Shown: positions 52,427-62,228 of the stretch, piece by piece
Layout: each line of letters starts with the position of its first letter
How positions within the stretch are numbered: the stretch's first letter is position 1
Assembly: GCA_964640995.1 (NCBI GenBank)
Contig: CAZXJJ010000002.1
Span: forward strand, 62,001 to 126,000
Length of the DNA stretch: 64,000 nucleotides
Source: JAAYUH01 sp964640995
Lineage (GTDB): Bacteria; Caldisericota; Caldisericia; B22-G15
Direction: 5' to 3'
Notes under the pieces: generated by a model
Told to the model about the DNA's origin: nothing
The model's input: only the letters and a program-made list of their open reading frames with translations
Databases searched by the model: none
Program-made: the position numbers and the translations under genes

Positions 52427-53337
52427 GTATAAATCTCCTTAAGATATCTTCTTAAAACAAAATATGAAACTATTACTGATATTATAATACTTAAAATATT
52501 TAAATAAATGTAAGGCATAATCCCATATTTATTTACAAAATTTTCAACTTCAAAAAATGGGAGAATTAGATTTAAAAGTTTATTTAATTCAATATAAGAC
52601 TTATTTAATAAAATTGAAGAAATTGTGCTTCCAAAAATACTTAAAATTATTCCCTCATAATAAAAGGGTCTTTTTATATATGAAGGTTGAGTTCCTATAA
52701 GTTTCATAATTTCAATATCTTCTCTTCTTGCATATAGTGAAAGAGATATTGTAGATGAAAGAAAGAAAACAAAAATTCCAACAAAAATCACAAAAACAAT
52801 TAAACTCAAAAAAGAAAAAGTTTTTATGGAAAATAGAATTTTATCAACTAAATCTTTTGAATAGAAAAAATCTTGTATCTCAGGAATCTTTGAAATTGCA
52901 TCAACTATATTTTTAATAGAATAAACAGAATCTGGTTTTACAAAAAAAGTTGGAGGAAGAGGATTTTTGTTGAGATCTTTTAAAATATTTTCATATTCCG
53001 GATACTCTTTTATCAAATCTTCAAGTGCTTCATCTGGTGATATATACTTTACATTTACAACACCTTTTAAAATTTTTATTTCATTTTCAATTTCATTAAT
53101 TCTCTCTTGAGTAGTATCTCTTTTTAGATAAAATGATATTTCAATTTTACTTTCAACCCCCTTTTTTACACCATTTGAATAATCAAGAAAGAAAAAAATC
53201 ATACCAATTGAGTAAAGTGAGACAACTATTGCAATAAAATAGATAAGTGTCAAAAAAATTGATCTTTTTATATTTATAAATGCCTCTTTTAATTCTCTAA
53301 GAAATATGAGGATATTTTTCATGAACTTTTTTGCCAT
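52423..53337 (-). CDS. ftsX: Cell division permease-like protein FtsX
   Basis: This 304-residue protein has four membrane helices: one near 20-45, an extracytoplasmic domain (about 60-165), then three more. It begins with ELKEAFINIKRS, and the cytoplasmic loop LSLYARREDIEIMKLIG is the FtsX signature. With FtsE it controls the cell-wall hydrolase next to it. An internal ATG at 53322 is an alternative start; neither has a clear ribosome site because it lies inside ftsE. Confidence 0.93.
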   Translation of the reverse strand: MAKKFMKNILIFLRELKEAFINIKRSIFLTLIYFIAIVVSLYSIGMIFFFLDYSNGVKKGVESKIEISFYLKRDTTQERINEIENEIKILKGVVNVKYISPDEALEDLIKEYPEYENILKDLNKNPLPPTFFVKPDSVYSIKNIVDAISKIPEIQDFFYSKDLVDKILFSIKTFSFLSLIVFVIFVGIFVFFLSSTISLSLYARREDIEIMKLIGTQPSYIKRPFYYEGIILSIFGSTISSILLNKSYIELNKLLNLILPFFEVENFVNKYGIMPYIYLNILSIIISVIVSYFVLRRYLKEIYT

Positions 53338-53962
53338 CTCTTAAATAAATGACTCTTTTATTGTATCTTTTAATTATCTCTTCATTATGAGTTGACATAA
53401 TAATTGTTGTTCCTTTTAAATTTATTTCAACAAAAAGATCAACTATAGAAAATGAAGTTTTCCAATCAAGGTTTCCGGTTGGTTCATCTGCTATAACAAG
53501 ATCTGGTTCATTAACTATTGCTCTTGCAATAGCAACCCTTTGCTTTTCGCCTCCTGAAAGAGTGTGAGGAAATCTATTTCTTTTATCAAACAAATCAACT
53601 TCTTTTAAAAGTTCAAAAACTTTTTTCTTTATTAAATTATTTGGTAAACCTAAAATTTCAAGTGGAAATGAAACATTTTCATAAACAGTTTTTTTAGGAA
53701 AAAGTTTATAATCTTGAAAAACTGTTCCTATTTTTCTTCTTAATTCATAAATATTTTTTACATTTTTTAGTGATTCATTTTTAAAAAATATCTCCCCCCT
53801 TGTTGGTTCTATCTCTTTTCTTATTAACTTTAATAAAGTTGTCTTTCCTGCGCCTGTTGGACCAGCAATAAATACAAATTCACCTTTTTCAATTTCAAAA
53901 CTGATGTTTGAAAGTGCCTCCTTATCACCGTAAAACTTATAAACACCAACAAATTTCAACAT
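53297..53962 (-). CDS. ftsE: Cell division ATPase FtsE
   Basis: This 221-residue ABC ATPase has Walker A GPTGAGKTT, signature LSGGEKQR and Walker B VIADEPTGNLD. It begins LKFVGVYKFYGDKEALSNIS, typical of FtsE. It overlaps ftsX, directly couples to it, and abuts trxB. Confidence 0.95.
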   Translation of the reverse strand: MLKFVGVYKFYGDKEALSNISFEIEKGEFVFIAGPTGAGKTTLLKLIRKEIEPTRGEIFFKNESLKNVKNIYELRRKIGTVFQDYKLFPKKTVYENVSFPLEILGLPNNLIKKKVFELLKEVDLFDKRNRFPHTLSGGEKQRVAIARAIVNEPDLVIADEPTGNLDWKTSFSIVDLFVEINLKGTTIIMSTHNEEIIKRYNKRVIYLRDGKKVHEKYPHIS

Positions 53963-54868
53963 TTAATCACATGAGTCTGTGCAAAAAGTATTTGCAGCAA
54001 TTGCGCCATCATTACATGCAGTTATAATTTGTCTTAAACTTTTTCTTCTAACATCACCTGCAGCATATACAAATTTAATATTAGTTCTCATATTCTCATC
54101 AGTAATGATAAAACCATTTTCATCAATATTTATTTTATCTTTAAACATTTCACTGTTAGGGTTTAGACCAACATAAATAAAAACTCCATTTACATTCAAC
54201 TCAATATTTTCGTTTTTTTCTTTATTGAAAACTATAACATTTTCTACTCTTTTTTCTCCTTTTATCTCTTTTAATTCAGAATTAAAAATTATCTCTATTT
54301 TGCTATTTTTAAATACTTTATCCTGTAAATATTGTGCAGCGCGAAACTTATCTCTTCTATGAACAAGATAAAGTTTATTCACAAAAGTTGTAAGATAAAG
54401 TGATTCAGTTAGAGCAGAATCTCCTCCTCCAACCACAACAACATCTTTATTTTTATAAAAATATGCATCACAAACAGCACAATAAGAAACACCTCTTCCT
54501 GTAAGTTCTTTTTCTCCTGGAATATTTAGTTTCTTAGGATTTGCACCAGTAGCAATAATAATTCCTTTTGATTCATAAATACCAGTTGAAGTTTTTACCT
54601 TTTTTGGTTCACCAAAATCAACCTCAAAAACTTCTTCATTTATAATCTCAGTGTTAAATCTTTTTGCCTGTTCAGTGATTTTTGTTGCAAGTTCTATCCC
54701 TGAAATTCCTTCAGGAAAACCAGGAAAATTTTCAACTAAATCTGTAAGTGGAACTTGACCTCCTGTTCCTAATTTTTCAATTAATAATGTTTTTAGGCCA
54801 AATCTCTTTGCATAAATTGAGGCGGTGAGCCCTGCTGGACCACCGCCTATTATTATTAAATCATACAT
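53963..54868 (-). CDS. trxB: Thioredoxin reductase-like flavoprotein
   Basis: This 301-residue protein has the FAD loop GGGPAGLTASIYAKRF, the redox pair CAVC (C130, C133), the nucleotide loop VVGGGDSA and the C-terminal FVYAAGDVR motif. It reduces thioredoxin; the electron donor (NADPH or ferredoxin) is not certain from sequence. I use the ATG at 54868; a GTG four codons earlier overlaps the GGAG of the ribosome site. Confidence 0.93.
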   Translation of the reverse strand: MYDLIIIGGGPAGLTASIYAKRFGLKTLLIEKLGTGGQVPLTDLVENFPGFPEGISGIELATKITEQAKRFNTEIINEEVFEVDFGEPKKVKTSTGIYESKGIIIATGANPKKLNIPGEKELTGRGVSYCAVCDAYFYKNKDVVVVGGGDSALTESLYLTTFVNKLYLVHRRDKFRAAQYLQDKVFKNSKIEIIFNSELKEIKGEKRVENVIVFNKEKNENIELNVNGVFIYVGLNPNSEMFKDKINIDENGFIITDENMRTNIKFVYAAGDVRRKSLRQIITACNDGAIAANTFCTDSCD

Positions 54869-54876
54869 TTTTAATT

Positions 54877-56061
54877 TCACTCCTCAAGCAAAACTTTTAT
54901 TCCTGGTAAAATTTTTCCCTCTAAAAATTCAAGAAGAGCTCCTCCGCCAGTTGATATATGTGTCATTTTATCAAGAAGACCAAATTTATTTAATGCTGAA
55001 ATGGTATCTCCTCCACCAATAACTTTTGTTCCTTGAACTTCACTAACTACTTTCGCAATTTCCTTTGTACCAGTAGAATAAATTTCCATCTCATATACTC
55101 CAAGAGGGCCACTCCAAAAAACTGTTTTAGCATTTTTTATCTCTTCTTTAAAAATCTCAATAGTTTTTGGACCAATATCAACTCCATACCAATCATAAGG
55201 TATTTTTTCTATTGGAACAATTTCATGGTCTCTTCCCTCTTTTAATTCTTCTGTTGCATGAACATCAACAGGAAGAAGAAGTTTAACATTTTTCTTTGAA
55301 GCAAGGTCTATTATCTCTTTTGCAACACCCTCCATTTCTCTTTCATAAATTGAACTACCAATGTTATATCCTTCTGCTTTTAGAAATGTAAAAGCAGAAC
55401 CACCACCTATAAGAATTGAATTAACTTTATTAACAAGATTCTTTAAAACACCTATTTTATCTGAAACTTTTGCTCCACCAATAATTATTACATAAGGTCT
55501 TACAGGATTTTCAACAAGTTTTGAAAGAGCATTTACCTCTTTTTCCATTAAAAATCCTGCATATGAGGGAAGCATACTTGGTAAAAGAAAAACAGAAGTG
55601 TTTTCTCTATGAGAAACAGCAAAAGCATCGCTTACAAAAATATCACCAAATTCTGATAGTTTCTCTGCGAATGATTCAACATTTTTCTCTTCCTCAGGAT
55701 AAAATCTTAAATTTTCAAACATCACAACATCGCCTTCTTTAAGTGATGAGACAATATTTACCGCTTCATCACTATAAACATCATCGATAAGTTTTACATC
55801 ACAATTTAAAAGTTTGCTTAATCTATCTCTAACAGGTTTTAATGATAACTCCTTTTTTCTTTCTCCTTTTGGTCTTCCAAGATGAGTAAGAATTATAATT
55901 TTTGCTCCATTTTCCCTCATGTAGTTAATTGTAGGAAGTGTTTCTCTTATTCTTGTGTCATCTCTAACTCTCAGGTCATCTGTTAAAGGTACATTGTAAT
56001 CAACCCTATAAAGAACTCTTTTAGCTTTTAAATCAACATTTTTTAGAGTTCTTAACTTCAC
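54877..56061 (-). CDS. pgk: Phosphoglycerate kinase
   Basis: This 394-residue glycolytic enzyme has RVDYNVPL, HLGRPKGERKKE, and GGAKVSDKI; the C-terminal nucleotide site reads VIGGGDTISALNK. I start at a GTG at 56061, seven bases after AAGGGGG and one base after the gap stop. It makes ATP from 1,3-bisphosphoglycerate. Confidence 0.97.
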   Translation of the reverse strand: MKLRTLKNVDLKAKRVLYRVDYNVPLTDDLRVRDDTRIRETLPTINYMRENGAKIIILTHLGRPKGERKKELSLKPVRDRLSKLLNCDVKLIDDVYSDEAVNIVSSLKEGDVVMFENLRFYPEEEKNVESFAEKLSEFGDIFVSDAFAVSHRENTSVFLLPSMLPSYAGFLMEKEVNALSKLVENPVRPYVIIIGGAKVSDKIGVLKNLVNKVNSILIGGGSAFTFLKAEGYNIGSSIYEREMEGVAKEIIDLASKKNVKLLLPVDVHATEELKEGRDHEIVPIEKIPYDWYGVDIGPKTIEIFKEEIKNAKTVFWSGPLGVYEMEIYSTGTKEIAKVVSEVQGTKVIGGGDTISALNKFGLLDKMTHISTGGGALLEFLEGKILPGIKVLLEE

Positions 56062-56062
56062 A

Positions 56063-57070
56063 TTATACCCCCTTGTCAAAAATATATTTTGTTAGATCTG
56101 CAACTCTAACTGAATAACCCCATTCATTGTCATACCATGAAAAAACTTTAACAAGATTTCCATCAATCACATCTGTAAGAGAAGCATCAACTATTCCAGA
56201 ATACTCACTACCCTTAAAATCAGATGAAACAACAGGTTCTTCTGTATATCCAAGAATACCATAAAGGTAAGTGTCTGATGCTTCTTTTAATACTTTATTA
56301 ACCTCCTCAGGAGTTGTCTCTTTTTTAACAACACATGTAAAATCTGTAATTGAAACAGTTGGTGTAGGTACTCTTAAGGCAATTCCATTTAATCTTCCCT
56401 TAAGTTCAGGAATAACTAAAGCCACTGCTTTTGCTGCACCCGTTGTTGTTGGAATAATATTTGTTGCAGCACTTCTTGCTCTTCTTGGATCTTTTTTATG
56501 AGGTGCATCAAGAAGCATCTGGTCATTTGTATAAGAGTGCACTGTTGTCATTAGACCCTTTTCAATTACAAAATTTTTATGTAAAACTTTAACAATTGGA
56601 GCAAGTGAATTTGTTGTGCAAGAAGCATTTGAAATTATGTTATGTTTTTTGGGGTCATACAATTCCTCATTAACACCCAAAACTATTGTTATATCTTCAT
56701 TTTTTGCAGGTGCTGTTATAATAACCTTCTTTGTACCTGCAGTAAGGTGAACTCTTGCTTTTTCACCATCAGTATAAACTCCAGTTGACTCAATTACAAT
56801 GTCAATATTTAAATCTTTCCATGGCAAATTTTCAATATTTTTTTCTTTAAAAAATATTATCTCTTTCCCATCTATCACTAATTTATTATCTTTAATTTGT
56901 AAATCCTTATCATACACCCCATAATTAGAATCATATTTAAGAAGATAAGACAACATATCTAAATCAAAAAGATCATTAACAGCGACAATTTCAATTCCAC
57001 TATATTTTTTCATTAGTGCTTTTAAAACTTGCCTTCCAATTCTTCCAAAACCATTAATTGCTACTTTCAT
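56063..57070 (-). CDS. gap: Glyceraldehyde-3-phosphate dehydrogenase
   Basis: This 335-residue enzyme has the NAD loop INGFGRIGR, the catalytic cysteine C151 in SNASCTTNSLAP and the C-terminal SWYDNEWGYS. A GGAGG site precedes the ATG at 57070. It is co-transcribed with pgk. Confidence 0.98.
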   Translation of the reverse strand: MKVAINGFGRIGRQVLKALMKKYSGIEIVAVNDLFDLDMLSYLLKYDSNYGVYDKDLQIKDNKLVIDGKEIIFFKEKNIENLPWKDLNIDIVIESTGVYTDGEKARVHLTAGTKKVIITAPAKNEDITIVLGVNEELYDPKKHNIISNASCTTNSLAPIVKVLHKNFVIEKGLMTTVHSYTNDQMLLDAPHKKDPRRARSAATNIIPTTTGAAKAVALVIPELKGRLNGIALRVPTPTVSITDFTCVVKKETTPEEVNKVLKEASDTYLYGILGYTEEPVVSSDFKGSEYSGIVDASLTDVIDGNLVKVFSWYDNEWGYSVRVADLTKYIFDKGV

Positions 57071-57123
57071 TTAATCCTCCTTTCCTTTTATTAAATATAC
57101 CAGATTATTTCTTAATTTTAAAA

Positions 57124-58407
57124 TTATTTCAACTTCCTTTTATTTTTTGGTGGTATATTTAACTCTTCCCTATATTTTGCAACTGTTCTTCTTTTAATAA
57201 AAATGCCTTTTTCATTTAAAATTTTTGAAATTTCTGAATCCGAAAGAGGTTTTTCTTTATTCTCATTATCTATTAACTCTTTTATAATCATTTTTATTTT
57301 TGTTCCAAAAACACCTTTTTTTAATTTTTCTTTACCCAAGAAAAACTTTAAAGGAAAAACTCCTTTTGGAGTTTCAATATATTTTTCATTTAAGATTCTT
57401 GAAACAGTTGATATTGATATGTTAAGTTCTTTTGCAATTTCTTTTAAAGTTATACATTCAAGATATCCATCCCTCAAAAAGAAATCTTTCTGTTTTTCAA
57501 TTACATAATTTGAGACTTTCAATATTTTTTCTTCTCTTTCTGCAATTAAATAAATTAAATCTTTTGCATCTTTTACTTTGTTTTTAAAAAACTCTTTTTC
57601 TTCTTTAGTTAATTCAAATATTCTTGATTTTATATTATTGTAAAGTTCTTCATTAAATTTAATTTTTGGAATAACCGAATTATTGTAGACTACTTTTAAT
57701 GTACCATCCTCTTTTTCCAAATAAAGTTCAGGACATATATACATAATTAAACTTCTTTCAAAAATTTTTGTTGGATATATGTATACTTTTAACAGTTTAT
57801 TTAGATATTTCTCATCCAATTTCTCATTTTTTAAAAATTTATCAACAATTTCTTCCCACTCTTTTAAATTTTCTTTTTCTATCAAACCACATCTTAAAAG
57901 TTGAATTAAAATACACTCCTTTTCATTTGAAGCAAGAACTCCTGGAGGATGAAGTTCATCTTTTAAAATTTTTAAAACTTTTATTATTTTATCTTTATCC
58001 AACTTTAAATCTTTTTCTATTTCTTCTATTTTTATTTTTAATAAACCATTATAATCAATATTTCCAATAAGATATTTTGCAATTTTATTTTCAATTTCAT
58101 CAAAGTTAAACAAAATAAGTTGTTCTTCAAGATAATCTTTAAAGGTTTTCTCTTCTTTTATAAAACTATCAAGAAAGCCATAACTTTCCTTATCTTCTAA
58201 ATCCTCAACATTAAAATCATCTGGCAATTCATCAAAATCATTGTTTTCTATTTCTAAAAATGGATTTTCTTCATATCTGTTTACTAATATCTCTCTCAAT
58301 TCAATTGCTGGATAATATAAAATATTCATTAATTGAATTAAGTTTTGTCTGAGGTATAAATTCTGTTCCAATCTTGTTATATTTTTTAATTCACTTCTAT
58401 TCTTCAT
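57124..58407 (-). CDS. rpoN: RNA polymerase sigma-54 factor
   Basis: This 427-residue protein has the parts of RpoN. Region I is Gln/Leu-rich (NLYLRQNLIQLMNILYYPA), an acidic linker follows, then the core-binding domain (about 90-260), a helix-turn-helix (LKEIAKELNISISTVSRILN) and the RpoN box (RRTVAKYREELNIP) at the end. It directs transcription from -24/-12 promoters with activator ATPases. It overlaps whiA by 11 bases and lies just before gap. Confidence 0.95.
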   Translation of the reverse strand: MKNRSELKNITRLEQNLYLRQNLIQLMNILYYPAIELREILVNRYEENPFLEIENNDFDELPDDFNVEDLEDKESYGFLDSFIKEEKTFKDYLEEQLILFNFDEIENKIAKYLIGNIDYNGLLKIKIEEIEKDLKLDKDKIIKVLKILKDELHPPGVLASNEKECILIQLLRCGLIEKENLKEWEEIVDKFLKNEKLDEKYLNKLLKVYIYPTKIFERSLIMYICPELYLEKEDGTLKVVYNNSVIPKIKFNEELYNNIKSRIFELTKEEKEFFKNKVKDAKDLIYLIAEREEKILKVSNYVIEKQKDFFLRDGYLECITLKEIAKELNISISTVSRILNEKYIETPKGVFPLKFFLGKEKLKKGVFGTKIKMIIKELIDNENKEKPLSDSEISKILNEKGIFIKRRTVAKYREELNIPPKNKRKLK

Positions 58408-59311
58408 TCTTTAACCTCTCAGCAATTTTGATAATTCTTCTTAATCTGTGATTTATACATGATTTTGTTACACCAAGTTTCAATGCTAATTCTCTTAAAC
58501 TTAAATCTGGATATTTTAATCTTAAATTTACTATTTCTTTCAATGCTGGTGTTAACTTTTTATAAAAACCTTTATCTTTAATATAAATTATAGCATCTCT
58601 TGCTTTAATGTAAGCATTGACCGTTTTTTTTAAATTTTTTAATTCATAATTTAAGTTCTTTGTTAGTTCATTTCTCATATCTTTTATAAGGGAGTCTTCA
58701 AAAAGTGAGAAAAAGGAGTGTGAAGCTCCAATGAAAAGTAAAAACTCTTTTATATCATCTTTGTTTTGTAAATATAAAATTTTATAAATACTCTTATCTC
58801 TTTCTTTAAAGTTAAAGTGATTCACTTTTGCAATTTCATAAAACTCATAATAAGAGGATTCTTTATTAAATCTTATTTCAAGATAATAGCCCTTTTTGGG
58901 ATTTCTTATTGCTCCAGATCCAAGAAATGCTCCTCTTAAAAAACTCTTTATGGAACCCTCTCCTCTCGGCTTAAAATGAACTTTAAGATCTTTTTCATCA
59001 ATAAGTCCTAACTTAATTAGGTTTTCTATTTTAGTGTAATATAAAACTTCAATAAAATTTCTCCCCTTTATTTTTCTAAGTCTAATTTCCTTTTTTTCTG
59101 AAAAAATTTTGTTTGAATCTGAAACAACCCTTCTTGATAATTCTGGAGAAGATAAAACAAAGGTAATTCCAGTTTTATCTTTACTTAAAATAATATTTCC
59201 GCATGTTAAAAGAAATCCTTGAATTTCAGAAATTGTTTCATTTGAATCTTTAGGTTTTGTTCTTAATATATCCCTTTTCACTGAATTTGTATAGTAATCT
59301 ATGTTTTCCAT
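58397..59311 (-). CDS. whiA: WhiA-family regulator
   Basis: This 304-residue protein has the LAGLIDADG-like N-terminal domain (LLTCGNI; LRGAFLGSGAIRNPKKGYYL) and a C-terminal helix-turn-helix (SLRELALKLGVTKSCINHRL), as in WhiA/YvcL. It links division and growth in Gram-positive bacteria. It overlaps yvcK at its start and rpoN at its end. Confidence 0.94.
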   Translation of the reverse strand: MENIDYYTNSVKRDILRTKPKDSNETISEIQGFLLTCGNIILSKDKTGITFVLSSPELSRRVVSDSNKIFSEKKEIRLRKIKGRNFIEVLYYTKIENLIKLGLIDEKDLKVHFKPRGEGSIKSFLRGAFLGSGAIRNPKKGYYLEIRFNKESSYYEFYEIAKVNHFNFKERDKSIYKILYLQNKDDIKEFLLFIGASHSFFSLFEDSLIKDMRNELTKNLNYELKNLKKTVNAYIKARDAIIYIKDKGFYKKLTPALKEIVNLRLKYPDLSLRELALKLGVTKSCINHRLRRIIKIAERLKNEE

Positions 59312-60612
59312 CTCATAATCTTTTTGAGGGTTTCATAAATTTTATGAGGATTGTGTCTAAGATAACCGCTTTCAACAGTAATATAATCATCTTTTATTAT
59401 TTTTAAATTTAATTTTTTTAATTTTTCCTCATCAATTTCAACAGGAAAAGAGTTATATTCTTTATATTTATTCAGATAATAATCACTTATTTTTCCTGTA
59501 TTAACAATTATATAATCAAATAATTTTTCTTTTGTATATTCATAAATTTTTTCAACATGCATTGATGCTGTAAAATTATCAGTCTCGCCGTTCTCTGTCA
59601 TTAAATTAAGAATATAAACTTTCTTTGCTTTTGAATCTTTAATCGCTTCAACAATATGATTAAATAAGAGTGGTGGAATAATAGATGTAAATAAACTACC
59701 AGGACCAATAACTATTAAATCTGCATTTTGAATTTCATCAATTGCCTCATATGTTGGTTTTGCATAAAACGGTTCAAATGAAATATTTTTAATTTTACCT
59801 CTCTTTTTTCTTATATTTGTTTCACCATAAATTATGTCACCATCTTCAAATTCTCCTTTAAGAGTAAGAATTGTTTCTGAAACAGGCATTACTTTACCAT
59901 ATAAATTTAGGGCTTCTTCTAATTTTTTAATTCCATAAAGTAAACTGTCTTTTAATTTAATAGAACCTGCAATAAGTAAATTGCCTATTGAATGACCTTG
60001 CAATGACTCACCTTCTTTGAATCTATATTGAAAGAGGTCTTTTAAAAACTCCTCACTTTCAGACAAAGAAACAATACAGTTTCTTATGTCTCCTGGTGGA
60101 GGAATTCCAAGTTCCTCTCTTAATTTTCCTGAACTTCCTCCATCATCTGTCACAGTTACAATAGCTACAGGATAGAATGGATATTCTTTAAGACCTCTTA
60201 AAATTGTTGACATACCTGTGCCACCACCAATTGTCACAACCTTTTTTAATCTTTTCTTAAATCTATATTTGTGAACAATATTAACTACTTCGCTTCTTTT
60301 TTCTTTAAGCAATGCTGTGAATAATGAATTAAGCAGTCTGTGGAAACCAAAAATTATGAAAAATAGTCCGACAAAGAAATAAAAAAGAGCAATTAACTTG
60401 ACTAGCCAATTTGGAAAAGTAAAATTACCTTTCATGAAAATTATTATGAAATCGATAATAAATCTTTTAATTGTACCTAGAGTTGTAAAATCAATAATTA
60501 CCATTAATCCAAGTGCAAGAAGAGTAAGTCCAAGGATCATTAAAAGAATCCACCTCTTAACATTCATTCCTGGATAAAGCCACTTTAAAAAACTCTTAAT
60601 TTTCTCTTTCAT
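59299..60612 (-). CDS. yvcK: YvcK/CofD-like protein with two membrane helices
   Basis: This 437-residue protein has two N-terminal hydrophobic segments (about 20-42 and 66-92) and then the CofD-like fold: GGGTGMSTILRGLK, TVTDDGGSSGKLRE, PPPGDIRNC and GPGSLFTSIIPPLL. YvcK-type proteins bind UDP-sugars and support cell wall metabolism under gluconeogenic growth. The membrane extension is found in several lineages but not in B. subtilis YvcK. Confidence 0.94.
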   Translation of the reverse strand: MKEKIKSFLKWLYPGMNVKRWILLMILGLTLLALGLMVIIDFTTLGTIKRFIIDFIIIFMKGNFTFPNWLVKLIALFYFFVGLFFIIFGFHRLLNSLFTALLKEKRSEVVNIVHKYRFKKRLKKVVTIGGGTGMSTILRGLKEYPFYPVAIVTVTDDGGSSGKLREELGIPPPGDIRNCIVSLSESEEFLKDLFQYRFKEGESLQGHSIGNLLIAGSIKLKDSLLYGIKKLEEALNLYGKVMPVSETILTLKGEFEDGDIIYGETNIRKKRGKIKNISFEPFYAKPTYEAIDEIQNADLIVIGPGSLFTSIIPPLLFNHIVEAIKDSKAKKVYILNLMTENGETDNFTASMHVEKIYEYTKEKLFDYIIVNTGKISDYYLNKYKEYNSFPVEIDEEKLKKLNLKIIKDDYITVESGYLRHNPHKIYETLKKIMRWKT

Positions 60613-61475
60613 TCTTTCCTCAAATCCCTATGAAAAATTGTTGATTTATATCCATAATTTTCCAATATTTTCTTAACCTCTTCTCCAATAACAACAGATC
60701 TGTGCTTCCCTCCTGTGCAACCAAAAGATATAATAAGAGATGTTTTTCCCTCTTTTATGTACTCAGGAATCAAATATAGAATTAAATCTTTAAACTTTGA
60801 TATAAAACCTTTGGTTGTCTCATGAGAAAGAACAAAATTTTTAACTTCATCATCAAGACCAGTGGTATTTTTCAACTTATCTAAATAAAATGGATTTGGT
60901 AAAAATCTTACATCAAAAATTAAATCAGAATCAATTGGAATTCCATATTTATACCCAAAAGTTATTATTGTTATTGACAAAATTGTCTCTTTTTTCTCTT
61001 TTAAAGTTTCAGTGAGCTTCCCCTTTAAATCTGATAATGTCATATCTGTTGTATCTATTATCACATCACTTAAATTCTTTATGAAACTTAACTTTTCTTT
61101 TTCTATTTTAATTGATGATAGAAGTCCCTCTTCTGAATATAAAGGGTGTTTTCTTCTTGTTTCTTTATATCTCTTTAGAAGTGTCTCTTGATCTGCATCA
61201 AGAAAAATTATAAGGGGTGATAGACCATTTTTTTTTAATTTATCTAATATTTCTGGAAATTTTTTCTCGAACTCACTCTCTCTTATATCAAGAGTAATTG
61301 AAACTTTTTTTATTTGAGATGCTCCTTTCTTAAAAATTTCAACAAATTTTTCTATTAAATTTAACGGTAAGTTATCTATACAAAAATAACCTATATCTTC
61401 CAAAAATTCAGATGCCTTAGTTTTCCCTGCTCCAGATATCCCTGTTATTATAACAAAATCTTTTGTTTTATTCAT
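60609..61475 (-). CDS. rapZ: RapZ/YvcJ-type nucleotide-binding protein
   Basis: This 288-residue protein has an N-terminal P-loop (ITGISGAGKTKAS) and the C-terminal RapZ domain with SFGCTGGKHRSVVI. In E. coli the family controls amino-sugar synthesis through small RNAs; in Bacillus it is the yvcJ neighbour of yvcK. The ATG at 61475 is used; a TTG directly precedes it. It is the first gene of the long minus-strand run. Confidence 0.94.
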   Translation of the reverse strand: MNKTKDFVIITGISGAGKTKASEFLEDIGYFCIDNLPLNLIEKFVEIFKKGASQIKKVSITLDIRESEFEKKFPEILDKLKKNGLSPLIIFLDADQETLLKRYKETRRKHPLYSEEGLLSSIKIEKEKLSFIKNLSDVIIDTTDMTLSDLKGKLTETLKEKKETILSITIITFGYKYGIPIDSDLIFDVRFLPNPFYLDKLKNTTGLDDEVKNFVLSHETTKGFISKFKDLILYLIPEYIKEGKTSLIISFGCTGGKHRSVVIGEEVKKILENYGYKSTIFHRDLRKE

Positions 61476-61483
61476 CAAATAAA

Positions 61484-61512
61484 TTTTATCATTAAAAGTT
61501 TTATATTATAAT
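61484..61512 (+). promoter_or_regulatory. Candidate promoter of lipoprotein-fhs operon
   Basis: TATAAT at 61507-61512 lies 17 bases from a weak -35 (TTTTAT at 61484-61489). It sits in the 67-base gap divergent from rapZ. The whole gap is AT-rich. Confidence 0.35.
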
Positions 61513-61542
61513 AATATAGATTGAAAGAAAAGAGGTGAAGTG

Positions 61543-61944
61543 ATGAAAAAAAGAATAGTTTTAATTTTTATTTTGTTAATGCTTATTTCCACAATCTCTA
61601 TTTCTTGTACTAACACAAAAACTCCTGGAGGAACACTTATTAGATACTTTAAATTAATAATGAGAGAAAATTATGAAGAAGCATACAAACTTTTATCTGG
61701 TGATATGTTAAAAGAGAAAGGCTCGTTCGAAGATTTCAAAAACTCTTTTGAATTAATGAAAAAAAATGATAGGAAAATTACAAGAGTAAGAGTTGAGGAT
61801 GTTGTTATGTCAACAGATAAAAAAAGAGCAAGAGTTCATTTTGTTTTAACAATAAATGAGAGTGGTCAAGATCTTGAATATAGAGGTGCTTATATTTTAA
61901 TTCTTTATGATGATGGATGGAAAATCGAGGGTTCAATATTTTAA
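61543..61944 (+). CDS. Small lipoprotein, DUF4878-like
   Basis: This 133-residue protein has a lipoprotein signal peptide with the cysteine in ISISC near residue 22. A domain of the NTF2-like DUF4878 type follows (TPGGTLIRYFKLIMRENYEEAYKLLS at the start; a C-terminal LYDDGWKIEG strand pair). Function is unknown. The ATG at 61543 follows GAGGTG. Confidence 0.75.
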   Translation: MKKRIVLIFILLMLISTISISCTNTKTPGGTLIRYFKLIMRENYEEAYKLLSGDMLKEKGSFEDFKNSFELMKKNDRKITRVRVEDVVMSTDKKRARVHFVLTINESGQDLEYRGAYILILYDDGWKIEGSIF

Positions 61945-61961
61945 ATTATTCGAGGTAAAAG

Positions 61962-62228
61962 ATGAGGAATATAATAATAAAAGTTAAAAGCAAGAAAGGA
62001 CATTGCACAGCAAATCATAGCACAGATGATACTTGGGAAATAAAAGATAATATATATGTTCCTCAGGGTTTATGTATGCATGCATTTTATGTTTTATATC
62101 CTTGGATTCAAGTTTTAAGAATGGAAGGGAATATTCCATGGTCCATAGATAATGAAATTGAAGTTCCATGCATTGATACTGAAAATTTAGTTGTTTTTTC
62201 TTTAAAAGGAGTTGAAGTTGAAGAGTGA
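61962..62228 (+). CDS. TIGR04076-family small protein
   Basis: This 88-residue protein has the spaced cysteines of the TIGR04076 family (KKGHCTANH, QGLCMHAFYVLYPW, VPCIDTENLVVF). The family has no assigned function. It lies between a lipoprotein gene and fhs, overlapping the fhs start by 11 bases. Confidence 0.75.
   Translation: MRNIIIKVKSKKGHCTANHSTDDTWEIKDNIYVPQGLCMHAFYVLYPWIQVLRMEGNIPWSIDNEIEVPCIDTENLVVFSLKGVEVEE

Noticed and set aside
57071..57123. Possible -24/-12 (sigma-54) promoter between rpoN and gap
   Set aside because: No TGGCAC-N5-TTGC-like pattern is present; only AT-rich sequence with a weak TATATT.
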